Positions 8,768 through 17,924 of a stretch of 64,000 nt of DNA are shown here, one piece after another. Source of the DNA: Zunongwangia atlantica 22II14-10F7 (GTDB lineage: Bacteria; Bacteroidota; Bacteroidia; Flavobacteriales; Flavobacteriaceae); contig NZ_ARYN01000004.1 of assembly GCF_002094855.1 (NCBI RefSeq), positions 62,001 through 126,000 on the forward strand, given 5' to 3'. The notes under the pieces were generated by a model. The model did no database searches and was not told where the DNA came from. It saw only the letters and a program-made list of their open reading frames with translations. The translations under genes were made by a program, and so were the position numbers. How positions within the stretch are numbered: the first letter of the stretch is position 1; every line of letters starts with the position of its first letter.

Positions 8768-8805
8768 CGGCTGAACCGATTGCGGTTTCGCCTAACCAAA
8801 TCATT

Positions 8806-10344
8806 ATGCTTAGCATCAAAGCTCCATTAAAAATAACCGATTTCAAAGAGGTTTTATTTGAAAATCAAAAGCTTGAAATTTCTGCTGAAATTCTTCAAAA
8901 AGCAGATAGATCTTTTCAATTTCTACAGGAATTTGCAAAAGATAAGGTGATCTACGGCGTAAATACAGGTTTCGGTCCTATGGCGCAATATCGAATTAAA
9001 GACGAAGATCGCTTGCAATTGCAGTATAATCTTATTCGTAGTCATGCTTCAGGAACCGGGAAACCTATCGATCCTTTGTACGTAAAGGCATCGATGCTGG
9101 CCCGTTTAAATACGCTTTCTTTGGGATATTCCGGAGTTAATATTTCGGTTTTAGAGACGATGCAGCAATTGATTAATCACGATGTTACACCGCTTATTTT
9201 TGAACACGGTGGGGTAGGAGCTTCTGGCGATTTGGTGCAGCTAGCGCATTTAGCCTTGGTTTTGATTGGTGAAGGAGAAGTTTTTTATAAAAGCGAACGA
9301 AAATCTACAAAATCGGTTTTTGAGGAATTGAATATCAAACCTATCGAAATTAAATTACGAGAAGGGTTGGCTTTGATTAATGGAACTTCGGTAATGACGG
9401 GGATTGGGATCGTGAACCTGATTCATGCTCGGCGATTACTGGAATGGTCGGTTTGTTGTTCTTCAATGTTGAACGAACTGGTTTCGGCTTATTCCGATCA
9501 TTTTTCTTCGGAATTGAATGCTTCGAAATTACATGAAAGTCAGCATAGTATCGCTGAAATGATGCGTGATCACCTCAAAGGAAGTCAACGTATTAAAAAC
9601 AGGCAGGATCATTTATATCGAGATTCGTCAAATTCTGAAGCAATTTTTTTAGAGAAAGTTCAGGAATATTATAGTTTGCGCTGCATTCCGCAGATTTTAG
9701 GTCCGGTGTTGGATACGATAAATTCCGCAGAAAAGATCTTGATGGACGAAGTAAATTCGGCTAACGACAATCCAATTGTTTCCGTTGAAAAGCAAATGGT
9801 CTATCACGGCGGAAACTTTCACGGCGATTTTATTTCGCTTGAAATGGATAAATTAAAACTCGTGATCACGCGATTATCGATGTTGGCCGAACGGCAATTA
9901 AATTATCTTCTGAATAGCAAACTGAACGAAATTTTCCCGCCTTTTGTGAATTTAGGTAAATTGGGGCTGAATTTTGGATTGCAGGGCGCGCAGTTTACGG
10001 CGGTTTCAACCACTGCTGAAAATCAAACGCTGTCAAACAGCATGTATGTGCATAGCATCCCGAATAATAATGATAATCAGGATATTGTGAGCATGGGCAC
10101 CAATGCTGCAAACATTGCCAAAACGGTGATCGATAATGCGTACCAGGTGCTTGCGGTAGAAATGATGGCGATTGTTCAGGGCATAAAATATATTGACGAT
10201 CTTGATAGTTTTAGCGAAAAAACGAAGGCTGTTTTTAAACAATTTCAGCATAAAATTGAATTGGAAGATCAACAAGATTTTCCATTATATGCAACAATAG
10301 AAGATTTTACAAAGTCTTTAAAAGAAAACGAAATCTATAAATGA
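8806..10344 (+). CDS. Tyrosine ammonia-lyase (HAL/PAL/TAL family)
   Basis: A 512-residue member of the MIO-cofactor aromatic amino acid lyases. The Ala-Ser-Gly triad that cyclises to MIO is at residues 139-141 (GGVGASGDLVQLAH). YGVNTGFGP, NGTSVMTG, SANDNPI and GNFHGD are all present. The sequence closely recalls the characterised tyrosine ammonia-lyase of Flavobacterium johnsoniae, which makes p-coumarate from tyrosine. In flexirubin-type clusters this supplies the aromatic starter unit. It heads a long forward operon, and its last four bases (ATGA) overlap the start of the ketoreductase gene. Histidine ammonia-lyase activity is the alternative, but there are no other hut genes here. Confidence 0.88.
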   Translation: MLSIKAPLKITDFKEVLFENQKLEISAEILQKADRSFQFLQEFAKDKVIYGVNTGFGPMAQYRIKDEDRLQLQYNLIRSHASGTGKPIDPLYVKASMLARLNTLSLGYSGVNISVLETMQQLINHDVTPLIFEHGGVGASGDLVQLAHLALVLIGEGEVFYKSERKSTKSVFEELNIKPIEIKLREGLALINGTSVMTGIGIVNLIHARRLLEWSVCCSSMLNELVSAYSDHFSSELNASKLHESQHSIAEMMRDHLKGSQRIKNRQDHLYRDSSNSEAIFLEKVQEYYSLRCIPQILGPVLDTINSAEKILMDEVNSANDNPIVSVEKQMVYHGGNFHGDFISLEMDKLKLVITRLSMLAERQLNYLLNSKLNEIFPPFVNLGKLGLNFGLQGAQFTAVSTTAENQTLSNSMYVHSIPNNNDNQDIVSMGTNAANIAKTVIDNAYQVLAVEMMAIVQGIKYIDDLDSFSEKTKAVFKQFQHKIELEDQQDFPLYATIEDFTKSLKENEIYK

Positions 10345-11072
10345 AATACGCTTTAGTAACAGGAGGTTCACGCGGAATAGGAAAAGCCATCGCTATAAAA
10401 TTAGCGACAGATTTGGGGTATCATATTTTACTGAATTATCATTCGAATACTGAAGCTGCTGAAGCAACTGCTAAAATTATTAAAGAAAGCGATGTTACCT
10501 GCGATTTGCTGCAATTTGATGTTGCCAATGCTGAAGCTACCAAAAAATCCCTCGAAAACTGGCAAAAATCGAATCCTGAAGCTGTTGTTGAAGTGATCGT
10601 GAATAATGCAGGAATCACAAAAGACGGTTTGTTTATGTGGATGGGAGAAGAGGATTGGCATTCGGTGATCAATACGTCTTTAAACGGATTTTATAATGTG
10701 ACGCAGCAATTTGTAAAAAGTATGCTGCAAAAAAGATATGGCAGAATTATTAATATCGTCTCTTTATCTGGTGTAAAAGGAAATCCTGGACAGGTAAATT
10801 ATTCGGCGGCGAAAGGAGCGGTAATTTCAGCAACAAAAGCTTTAGCGCAGGAAATCGGGAAACGAAAAGTTACCGTAAATGCGGTGGCTCCCGGATTTAT
10901 AACTTCAGATATGACAGCCGATTTTGATGAAAAAGAGTTAAAAAAAATGATTCCGTTACAGCGATTTGGAGATGCTGAAGAAGTTGCCGATCTGGTTAGT
11001 TTCCTGGCCTCAAAAAAAGCGTCCTACATCACTGGAGAGGTGATTAATATCAACGGCGGTTTATATTCTTAA
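10341..11072 (+). CDS. 3-oxoacyl-ACP reductase, FabG-like
   Basis: A 243-residue short-chain dehydrogenase. The NADPH-binding motif TGGSRGIG is at residues 7-14, NNAG is at about 88-91, and the catalytic residues are Ser141, Tyr154 and Lys158 (NYSAAK). The C-terminal GEVININGGLYS is typical of FabG. In the cluster it should reduce the beta-keto group after each condensation on the ACP, the step before the two dehydratases. It is coupled to the lyase gene by a four-base overlap and followed three bases later by the acyltransferase gene. Confidence 0.9.
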   Translation: MKYALVTGGSRGIGKAIAIKLATDLGYHILLNYHSNTEAAEATAKIIKESDVTCDLLQFDVANAEATKKSLENWQKSNPEAVVEVIVNNAGITKDGLFMWMGEEDWHSVINTSLNGFYNVTQQFVKSMLQKRYGRIINIVSLSGVKGNPGQVNYSAAKGAVISATKALAQEIGKRKVTVNAVAPGFITSDMTADFDEKELKKMIPLQRFGDAEEVADLVSFLASKKASYITGEVININGGLYS

Positions 11073-11075
11073 AGC

Positions 11076-11954
11076 ATGGCAGGCTGGAGTGGAAAATCAC
11101 GCGGAACGCTGTTAACGATTCGGATATACGTATTTATTATTCGAACCTTCGGTTTATATCCGGCATATTTTCTACTGATTTTTATTGCGCTGTATTTCTT
11201 CATTTTTGCGCCAACTTCTTCGCGAAGTATGTACTATTATTTCCGCAGAAGATTAAATTATTCTGGTTTTAGTGCTTTTATAAATGTCTACAAAAGTTAT
11301 TTTAAGTACGGGAAAGTTCAGCTGGATCGTGTAGTGATCACCGCCGGAATGAAAGATCGATACACTTTTGAATTTGATGGTATAAAACATATCGAAAATC
11401 TTCGAAAATTAAATAAAGGTGGAATTCTACTTACTGCGCATATTGGTAACTTTAATCTCGCAAAACATTTTTTTGATGAAAAGCATACCAGCGCTGTAAT
11501 TAATTTGGTGATTAGTGATTTTGAACACGAGAATATCAAAAATTACATGGAGTCGGTTACGGGCCAATCGGCTGTTAAAATAATTGTGCTTCAAAAAGAC
11601 CTTTCTCATATTTTTAAAATGAACCAGGCACTAAAGAATAATGAATTACTGGTTTTTGCGGCAGATCGTTATTTAGAGGAAGCCAAAATCTGGGAGGCTG
11701 ATTTTCTGGATGCTAAGGCAAAATTTCCGCAAGGGCCGTTTAAACTGGGGATAAGAAATGATATTCCGGTCTTGTTTGTTCATATAATGCGAGAGAAAAA
11801 TTTCCATTATCATTTCTATGCAAGGCCTTATATTCCTGAAAAAAATACTCCCAAAGAAGTTTTAAAAGCGTATCTTGAAAATCTTGAAAAAATGGTCAAA
11901 AAATATCCGCATCAGTGGTATAATTTTTATGACTATTGGAATGATTTCAGCTAA
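11076..11954 (+). CDS. Lysophospholipid/lipid A-type acyltransferase
   Basis: A 292-residue LpxL/HtrB-like acyltransferase. One N-terminal membrane helix (about residues 27-46) precedes the catalytic region LLTAHIGNFNLAKHFF. The usual HX4(D/E) motif reads H122-IGNF-N127, so the acidic residue is replaced by Asn. Family members transfer acyl chains from ACP to lipid hydroxyls at the inner membrane. In aryl-polyene clusters such an enzyme is thought to attach the finished polyene to a lipid. Whether the Asn variant is active or changes the substrate is open. Confidence 0.82.
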   Translation: MAGWSGKSRGTLLTIRIYVFIIRTFGLYPAYFLLIFIALYFFIFAPTSSRSMYYYFRRRLNYSGFSAFINVYKSYFKYGKVQLDRVVITAGMKDRYTFEFDGIKHIENLRKLNKGGILLTAHIGNFNLAKHFFDEKHTSAVINLVISDFEHENIKNYMESVTGQSAVKIIVLQKDLSHIFKMNQALKNNELLVFAADRYLEEAKIWEADFLDAKAKFPQGPFKLGIRNDIPVLFVHIMREKNFHYHFYARPYIPEKNTPKEVLKAYLENLEKMVKKYPHQWYNFYDYWNDFS

Positions 11955-11963
11955 ACAATTTTT

Positions 11964-12413
11964 ATGGCAGAAAAACTACTTGAAGCTCCTATTTTAGATC
12001 CACAGGAGATCATAAAACTAATTCCGCAGAAACCACCATTTGTAATGGTCGATAAACTGCACGATTATACTAAACTTACCGGAATTACCGGATTCTTGGT
12101 GCCGGCCGATAATATTTTGGTAGAAAACGGAATCTTTTCTGAGCCCGGACTCATAGAGCACATGGCGCAAAGTATGTCGCTGCATCGTGGTTATCAAGGC
12201 TATATTGGCGGATTGGAAAAACCACAAACAGGTTTTATTGGCGCGATTAAGTCGGTTGAAATTTTTAGGTTACCAAAGGTAGGCGAGCAGCTTACCACGC
12301 ATGTCGAGATCTTGCACGAAGTAATGAAAGTGACTTTGGTTACGGCAAGAACTATGGATGAAAACGAGCAGGTGATCGCAACTTCAGAGATGAAAACTGT
12401 AACGGTAGATTAA
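11964..12413 (+). CDS. Hotdog-fold 3-hydroxyacyl-ACP dehydratase, ApeP-like
   Basis: A 149-residue hotdog protein. The N-terminal IIKLIPQKPPFVMVDKL corresponds to the HRxPFLxxD start of FabZ-type dehydratases, with Gln in place of the His. The central helix reads FSEPGLIEHMAQSM and keeps the acidic residue of the dyad, but no GHFP histidine is present. That matches the ApeP-like side of the aryl-polyene dehydratases, which work together with a second dehydratase (here probably the 20155 gene). Role: remove water from the 3-hydroxyacyl-ACP to make each double bond. Confidence 0.8.
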   Translation: MAEKLLEAPILDPQEIIKLIPQKPPFVMVDKLHDYTKLTGITGFLVPADNILVENGIFSEPGLIEHMAQSMSLHRGYQGYIGGLEKPQTGFIGAIKSVEIFRLPKVGEQLTTHVEILHEVMKVTLVTARTMDENEQVIATSEMKTVTVD

Positions 12414-12494
12414 GCCATAATTTAGCTTTAATTAGATCTTTTGAAGCAAAATTCTTTTCAGCATCGTCTTTTCTGATGCGATTATTTTTCAAAA

Positions 12495-12911
12495 ATGAAT
12501 AATAAGTTAAGCATACATACTAAACTGAAAGTGCGTTTTAGCGAATGCGATTCTTTGCAAATTGTATGGCATGGGAATTACCTGAAGTATTTTGAGGAAG
12601 GTCGTGAAGATTTTGGTGTGCAACACGGTATTTCTTATTTAGACGCCAAAGTAAATGGTTTTGCAACACCTATCGTAAAATCTACTTGCGAGCATAAACT
12701 GCCTTTAAAATATGGGGATGAATGTACGGTTGAAACCACTTTTATTCCAACAGACGCTGCAAAGATCATTTATACTTATAGAATTTTTAAGGACGAAAAA
12801 TTGATCTGTACCGGTGAAACGGTACAGGTTTTTACAGATAAAAATGGAGAATTAGTGCTTAATAATCCTTCATTTTTTCTAGATTGGAAAAAGAAAATAG
12901 GGCTTATTTAA
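12495..12911 (+). CDS. Acyl-CoA/ACP thioesterase, 4-hydroxybenzoyl-CoA thioesterase type
   Basis: A 138-residue hotdog thioesterase of the YbgC/4HBT family. The catalytic signature ECDSLQIVWHGNYLKYFEEGRE has the conserved Asp19 and the HGNY turn. Thioesterases of this kind sit in most aryl-polyene and flexirubin clusters and may release or proof-read ACP-bound chains. An 81-base gap precedes the gene, the largest in this operon. Its stop codon overlaps the next start (TAATG). Confidence 0.85.
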   Translation: MNNKLSIHTKLKVRFSECDSLQIVWHGNYLKYFEEGREDFGVQHGISYLDAKVNGFATPIVKSTCEHKLPLKYGDECTVETTFIPTDAAKIIYTYRIFKDEKLICTGETVQVFTDKNGELVLNNPSFFLDWKKKIGLI

Positions 12912-14065
12912 TGAAGAAGCTTTACTTACATGACGATTGCATAATTTCCCCGCTTGGATTTACTACTTCAAAAAATCTTGAAAATCTGCGAAGCGGAACT
13001 ACCGGTTTACAGAAACTTAATAAAAATGAGTTTTTAGAGACTCCAATTTGTGCGGGAATAGTTAATTCAGAAATACTGACCGATGCTTTTTCTGAAATTG
13101 GGAATCCGCAAGACTTTACAAAGCTCGAGCAAATGATGTTGCTGGCGGTTCAGGGAGTTTTAGATAAAAATCCGGAATTAGATTTAGATAAAACCGGACT
13201 CATAATTTCAACAACTAAAGGAAATATTCATCTTTTAGATGATTTGGCCGACTTTAAAAAAGAACGCCTATTTTTATCGAATTTGGGCAATATTATCAAG
13301 GATTTTTTTGGCTTTAAATTGAAGCCAATTGTAGTTTCAAACGCTTGTATTTCGGGTGGATTGGCACTGGCCGTTGCTAAGAAAATGATCAACGTCGGGA
13401 AATTCTCTACGGCGATTGTAGTTGGTGGGGATATGTTATCGAAATTTGTTGTTTCCGGCTTTAATTCTTTTCAGGCGCTTAGTGAAAATGATTGCAAGCC
13501 TTTTTCAAAAGATCGAACCGGGATTAATCTTGGCGAAGCTGCTGCAGCGATCTTGGTAAGCGATCTTCCGAAGAAAAATTCGGTTAACATAAGCCTGGCA
13601 GGCGATGCTTCAGCAAACGACGCAAATCATATTTCAGGACCATCACGAACGGGTGAAGGTTTGTATAAAAGCATTCAGAATTCATTAAAAGAAGCTCAGA
13701 TTTCTTCCGAAGCAATTAAAGCAATTTCCACGCACGGCACGGCTACGCTTTACAACGATGAAATGGAAGCGATTGCGATTTCCAGAAGTGAATTAGGTGA
13801 AATTCCGCTGCATAGTGTAAAAGGCTATTATGGGCATACGTTGGGCGCTTCTGCATTGATCGAAGCAATTTTATGTAAACACATGATGCTGAATAGCGAA
13901 TTATATCCAAGCCTAAATTTTACAGAAACCGGAGTTTCCAAAAAAATAAATGTGGTTACAGCATATCGAAAATCGATAAATCTGGACTATGTTTTAAAAA
14001 CAGCTTCGGGTTTTGGTGGCTGTAATTTGGCGATGATTTTTAAAAAGGAAGGAGAAAATGACTAA
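12911..14065 (+). CDS. Beta-ketoacyl-ACP synthase
   Basis: A 384-residue ketosynthase with a full catalytic triad: Cys146 (VSNACISGG), His275 (STHGTAT) and His309 (YYGHTLGA). The ATG at 12911 is chosen because it forms a TAATG overlap with the thioesterase stop. An in-frame ATG at 12884 would place the start inside that gene. The protein is short for FabF (usually about 410 residues), and its active-site sequence ACISG differs from the ACSSA of FabF, so it is a specialised cluster ketosynthase, possibly the one that starts from the aromatic ACP thioester. Confidence 0.88.
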   Translation: MKKLYLHDDCIISPLGFTTSKNLENLRSGTTGLQKLNKNEFLETPICAGIVNSEILTDAFSEIGNPQDFTKLEQMMLLAVQGVLDKNPELDLDKTGLIISTTKGNIHLLDDLADFKKERLFLSNLGNIIKDFFGFKLKPIVVSNACISGGLALAVAKKMINVGKFSTAIVVGGDMLSKFVVSGFNSFQALSENDCKPFSKDRTGINLGEAAAAILVSDLPKKNSVNISLAGDASANDANHISGPSRTGEGLYKSIQNSLKEAQISSEAIKAISTHGTATLYNDEMEAIAISRSELGEIPLHSVKGYYGHTLGASALIEAILCKHMMLNSELYPSLNFTETGVSKKINVVTAYRKSINLDYVLKTASGFGGCNLAMIFKKEGEND

Positions 14066-14654
14066 TCTTGGGGTAGAGCATTGGGTGCGGATTACAAAAG
14101 GAAAGATCATTTTAGATGGCGAAGTGATATTTTCTTCGGAAGCTGATATTGCTCGGTTTTTAAAGACTTCTTTTAAGTTTTTGAATATTAAATATCCCAA
14201 ATTCCATAAAATGGACAGGCTTTCTAAACTTGGTTTCGTCGCTTCAGAAATTGCGCTGAAAAACAACAATATCGATGAGGAAACGGCTTTGGTTTTCAGT
14301 AATAATAGTTCAAGTTTAGATAGCGATCAAAATTATCAGGAATCGGTTAAGGAATTTCCGTCGCCTTCGCTTTTCGTTTACACCTTACCAAATATTGTTT
14401 TGGGTGAGATTAGCATTCGGCATCAATTAAAAAGTGAAAATGTCTTTTTTGTTGAAGATGAGTTTAATGCGAATTTAATAATCGATTATTCTAAGCAGTT
14501 AATAGAATCTAAAAAAGCAAATAAAGTGCTTTGTGCCTGGTTAAACTTGCACAATGATGAATATGATGTATTTTTGTGGCTAAGTTCAGAATCTCATAAA
14601 AAAGAAGCTTCTGAAGAACAAATACGCAAAATATACGATGCCGATTATGACTGA
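14058..14654 (+). CDS. Ketosynthase-like partial-domain protein
   Basis: A 198-residue protein resembling the N-terminal half of a ketosynthase fold (Ketoacyl-synt_2-like): SKLGFVASEIALKNNNI.. TALVFSNNSSSLDSD and SPSLFVYTLPNIVLGEISIRHQL. It has no active-site Cys and ends before the second thiolase half. Small proteins of this type are regular members of flexirubin-type clusters, with unknown role, perhaps structural. Eight bases overlap the preceding ketosynthase gene, and the end overlaps the ACP gene. Confidence 0.7.
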   Translation: MTNLGVEHWVRITKGKIILDGEVIFSSEADIARFLKTSFKFLNIKYPKFHKMDRLSKLGFVASEIALKNNNIDEETALVFSNNSSSLDSDQNYQESVKEFPSPSLFVYTLPNIVLGEISIRHQLKSENVFFVEDEFNANLIIDYSKQLIESKKANKVLCAWLNLHNDEYDVFLWLSSESHKKEASEEQIRKIYDADYD

Positions 14655-14904
14655 TTTGCATACCGAGTTAAAAGCCAGTATTATAGAGCAGCTAAACCTT
14701 GAGGATATGGAGGTGAGCGATATTGAAAATGATGAACCGCTTTTTGGAGACGGTCTTGGTCTTGACTCAATCGATGCCTTAGAGCTTATCGTTTTACTGG
14801 AGAAAGATTACGGTATCAAACTTACCGATCCTAAAAAAGGCCGTGAGATTTTTGAAAGTATCAATAAAATGGCAGATTTTATTGAAGCGAACCGTACTAA
14901 GTAA
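14638..14904 (+). CDS. Acyl carrier protein
   Basis: An 88-residue acidic carrier protein with the attachment motif GLGLDSIDALELIVLLE. Ser44 is the phosphopantetheine site, and helix III is recognisable. A second in-frame ATG at 14647 would give 85 residues, and both starts overlap the preceding gene. It is the only ACP seen in the cluster, whereas aryl-polyene clusters often have two, and no phosphopantetheinyl transferase is present in the window. It carries the starter and growing polyene chain. Confidence 0.93.
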   Translation: MPIMTDLHTELKASIIEQLNLEDMEVSDIENDEPLFGDGLGLDSIDALELIVLLEKDYGIKLTDPKKGREIFESINKMADFIEANRTK

Positions 14905-14918
14905 TCTAAAACTTATTT

Positions 14919-16100
14919 ATGAGTAGGAGCGTAGCTGTAACCGGAATGGGTATTTTTTCTGCCATAGGAAAAGATCTTGAAGAAAATCACAGCTCGCTTA
15001 TTCATGGAAAACACGGACTTTCGACTCCTGAAATTCTAGAAACGATTCATCAAAAATTACCTATTGGCGAGATTAAAGCTACAAATACAAATCTTGCTAA
15101 AAGCTTGAATTTAGATGAAAGTCACGCATTCACGCGTGCGGCTCTATTGGGAACTATAGCTTTAAAAGAAGCTGTTAAAAACGCTAAAATCAAGGATTTT
15201 ACGAATATTGGCTTTGTGAATGGGACTAGTGTTGGCGGGATGGATATGACCGAGCGTTTTTATCGTGAATACGAAAACGATGAAACCAATCGTAGATTTA
15301 TTCAGGCGCAGCACCCGGGTTTTACAACCGAGCAAATTGCAGGGTATTTTGGGATCAATAATTATGTAACTACGATTAGTACAGCATGTTCGTCTGCGGC
15401 TAATGCGATTATGATGGGCGCCAGGTTGATCAAATCTGGGAGATTAGATCGTGTGGTCGTTGGCGGTACAGATTGTCTTTCTCGTTTTACGCTGAATGGT
15501 TTTAATTCTTTAATGATCTATTCTGAAGATTTTCCAAAACCTTTTGATGCTGAAAGAAAAGGATTAAATCTTGGCGAAGCTGCTGCATATTTAGTTTTAG
15601 AATCGGCTGAATTAGCTGAAAATAAAGAAATTTTAGCTTATGTTTCCGGTTACGGAAATGCGAACGATGCATTCCATCAAACCGCATCATCAGAAAATGG
15701 CGAAGGTGCATACCTGGCAATGCAAAAGGCTTTAAAAACCGCAAAATTGAATCCGCATCAAATCGATTATATTAACGCACACGGTACGGCAACACAAAAT
15801 AACGACCTTTCTGAAAGTAGAGCTTTAATTCGCACTTTTAAAGAAATGCCGGCATTCAGCAGTACCAAATCTTTTACCGGGCATACACTTGCAGCCGCCG
15901 GAGGGATTGAGGCGGTGTTTAGTTTACTGGCTATAAAACATCAGCAAATTTATCCCAATCTTAATTTTGAATCGGTAATAAACGAGACAAAGTTAGAACC
16001 TGCAACCGAGTTGAAATCGGCTAAAATCGATCATGTTTTATCAAATTCTTTTGGTTTCGGCGGAAATTGTACCTCTTTAATATTCAGCAAAAATGGATAG
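14919..16100 (+). CDS. Beta-ketoacyl-ACP synthase II, FabF-like
   Basis: A 393-residue ketosynthase with Cys157 (STACSSAANAI), His288 (NAHGTATQNND) and His322 (FTGHTLAAAGGIEA), so the condensing triad is complete. It is followed, with an eight-base overlap, by the chain-length-factor-like gene, and the pair should form a KS:CLF heterodimer that elongates the chain with malonyl-ACP. This corresponds to ApeO in the aryl-polyene system. Confidence 0.92.
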   Translation: MSRSVAVTGMGIFSAIGKDLEENHSSLIHGKHGLSTPEILETIHQKLPIGEIKATNTNLAKSLNLDESHAFTRAALLGTIALKEAVKNAKIKDFTNIGFVNGTSVGGMDMTERFYREYENDETNRRFIQAQHPGFTTEQIAGYFGINNYVTTISTACSSAANAIMMGARLIKSGRLDRVVVGGTDCLSRFTLNGFNSLMIYSEDFPKPFDAERKGLNLGEAAAYLVLESAELAENKEILAYVSGYGNANDAFHQTASSENGEGAYLAMQKALKTAKLNPHQIDYINAHGTATQNNDLSESRALIRTFKEMPAFSSTKSFTGHTLAAAGGIEAVFSLLAIKHQQIYPNLNFESVINETKLEPATELKSAKIDHVLSNSFGFGGNCTSLIFSKNG

Positions 16101-17157
16101 AAAAATGTACATCAATGGGATGGCAAGTATAGCTGCACAAACTGAGGAAGATCTGTTTGCAGGAGATTTGAAGTCTTTTCAGCAAAATATATTTCCTGCA
16201 ACTATTGTGAATTATAAAGAGTATATCAAACCCATGATGCTTCGCCGAATGTCGAAGGCTATAAAAATGGGATTGGTGGCAGCCAAGCAAGCTTTAAATG
16301 AGGCTGGGGTAGAAGTGCCCGATAGTATTATCGTGGGAACTGGTGAAGGTTGTAAGCAGGATACCGAAAAGTTTTTGGAGAATATTCTAGACGAAAATGA
16401 AAGTTTTTTAACGCCAACGGCTTTTATCCAGAGTACCCATAATACGGTTGGCGGCCAAATTGCACTCGATCTAAAGTGCACCGGTTATAATATGACGTAT
16501 ACGCAAAATAGCGTTTCGTTCGAGTCGGCTTTGATCGATGCCAAACTTCAATTTGCTGAAGATCCAGATACGCGCTGTATTTTGGTTGGTGGTGTAGATG
16601 AACTGGCCAAAACAAGTACGCCTTTTTATAATCTGGACGGGCAATTGAAAGCCGGTGAAATAAATACTACTCAAATTCTACAATCTGAGTCTGGCGGAAC
16701 GATAACTTCAGAAGGTGCTGCATTCTTTTTACTTTCAGAAATTAGAACTCAGGATTCTTTTGCTGAAATTTCAGATTGTATGATTTATAGGGAAATTTCA
16801 GAAGAAAAGCTTCAGGAAGAAATCAGCTGGTTTTTAAAGAAAAACGATCTAAAACCTGAAGATTTGGATGCCGTGATCTTAGGAAACAACGGTGATAAAA
16901 GATTCGATCATTATTATCATCAACTTCAGGATACGATATTTAAAAATACGCTTCAGTTAGGCTATAAAAACTGGGTGGGCGATTATAATACGGTAACGGC
17001 TTATGCTTGCTGGCTGGGCGCTGAAATCTTGAAAAGAAATGAAATTCCGCAGCAATTAAAATTGAATAATTTGGACGTAAAACAACCAAAATCGATTTTA
17101 ATTTATAATCAGTATCTTGGGAAAAATCACAGTTTAACCTTGCTTCGAAGTCTTTGA
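16093..17157 (+). CDS. Ketosynthase-like chain-length factor, inactive triad
   Basis: A 354-residue thiolase-fold protein aligned with its neighbour over its length. The active-site region reads NMTYTQNSVSFESAL, with Gln138-Asn139 where the partner has Ala-Cys. The first catalytic His position reads LGNNGDKR and the second GDYNTVTAYA, so all three catalytic residues are gone. That is the hallmark of chain-length factors in type II polyketide systems, corresponding to ApeC. It probably shapes the product tunnel of the heterodimer and sets polyene length. Confidence 0.87.
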   Translation: MDRKMYINGMASIAAQTEEDLFAGDLKSFQQNIFPATIVNYKEYIKPMMLRRMSKAIKMGLVAAKQALNEAGVEVPDSIIVGTGEGCKQDTEKFLENILDENESFLTPTAFIQSTHNTVGGQIALDLKCTGYNMTYTQNSVSFESALIDAKLQFAEDPDTRCILVGGVDELAKTSTPFYNLDGQLKAGEINTTQILQSESGGTITSEGAAFFLLSEIRTQDSFAEISDCMIYREISEEKLQEEISWFLKKNDLKPEDLDAVILGNNGDKRFDHYYHQLQDTIFKNTLQLGYKNWVGDYNTVTAYACWLGAEILKRNEIPQQLKLNNLDVKQPKSILIYNQYLGKNHSLTLLRSL

Positions 17158-17924
17158 AATTCCGCATTCTAAATTTCTTTATCTGGATCTTTTTAATCGC
17201 TTTTGCGATGTATTGCGGCATAAATGGCTTAGTACTTTGGCCTGTGGCGATATTAGCGATTTTATATCCTATATTTTTGATCACAATTTCGACCAATATC
17301 AGGTGGAACGTCTTCGTAAAAGGATTTCATCATCAAAAAAATCATCCAAAAAAGGAAGTCTGCTTAACTTTTGATGATGGCCCAACAGAGGTTACTCCAA
17401 AGATTTTGGATCTACTAGATAAATATGATGCAAAAGCCTGCTTTTTCTGTATTGGAACTCAAATGGAAAAGTATCCGAAAATTGTTAAACAGATTATTGA
17501 AAGAGGACATATTATTGGGAATCATACCTATTCCCATACTCGAAAAATGGGCTTTCTTTCTTCAAAAAGTCTTGCAAGAGAAATTGATGCCTGTGATATT
17601 ATAGCGAACGATATTAGTGGTTTAAAACTGAATTTCTTTAGGCCTCCGTTCGGGATTATTAATCCAAAAACAAAACGTGCTTTACAAAAAACTGGACATC
17701 GTGTGATTGGTTGGAATATGAGAACTTACGATGCAATTTTAAATGATGAAACTAAGATTCTTAACCGGGTAAAGCGAAAATTGAAGCCGGGAGATGTAAT
17801 TTTACTTCATGATAATAAGGAGCAAACAGCTCGTATATTGGAACAATTATTGATGCATCTACAAGCGAATGAATATCAGGCAATACGGCCAGACCAATTA
17901 TTTAGAATCCATGCGTATATTTAG
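17154..17924 (+). CDS. Polysaccharide deacetylase family protein (NodB domain)
   Basis: A 256-residue protein with two N-terminal hydrophobic helices (residues 5-47), then a NodB domain: LTFDDGP (metal-binding Asp75), GNHTYSH (His124 and His128) and FRPPFG. The metal and catalytic residues are intact. The start is a TTG overlapping the previous stop (TTTGA); the first ATG is inside the membrane helix and less likely. NodB enzymes remove acetyl groups from amino sugars. Its use in a pigment operon is unclear, though deacetylase-like genes recur in flexirubin clusters. Confidence 0.85.
   Translation: MKFRILNFFIWIFLIAFAMYCGINGLVLWPVAILAILYPIFLITISTNIRWNVFVKGFHHQKNHPKKEVCLTFDDGPTEVTPKILDLLDKYDAKACFFCIGTQMEKYPKIVKQIIERGHIIGNHTYSHTRKMGFLSSKSLAREIDACDIIANDISGLKLNFFRPPFGIINPKTKRALQKTGHRVIGWNMRTYDAILNDETKILNRVKRKLKPGDVILLHDNKEQTARILEQLLMHLQANEYQAIRPDQLFRIHAYI

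Noticed and set aside
12884-12910. Earlier ATG for the first ketosynthase
   Set aside because: It lies inside the thioesterase gene; the TAATG overlap at 12911 is the usual coupling arrangement and gives a standard N-terminus.
17869-17910. Longer start for the LolA-like protein
   Set aside because: It would put 14 polar residues before a good signal peptide; the ATG at 17911 is the natural start.
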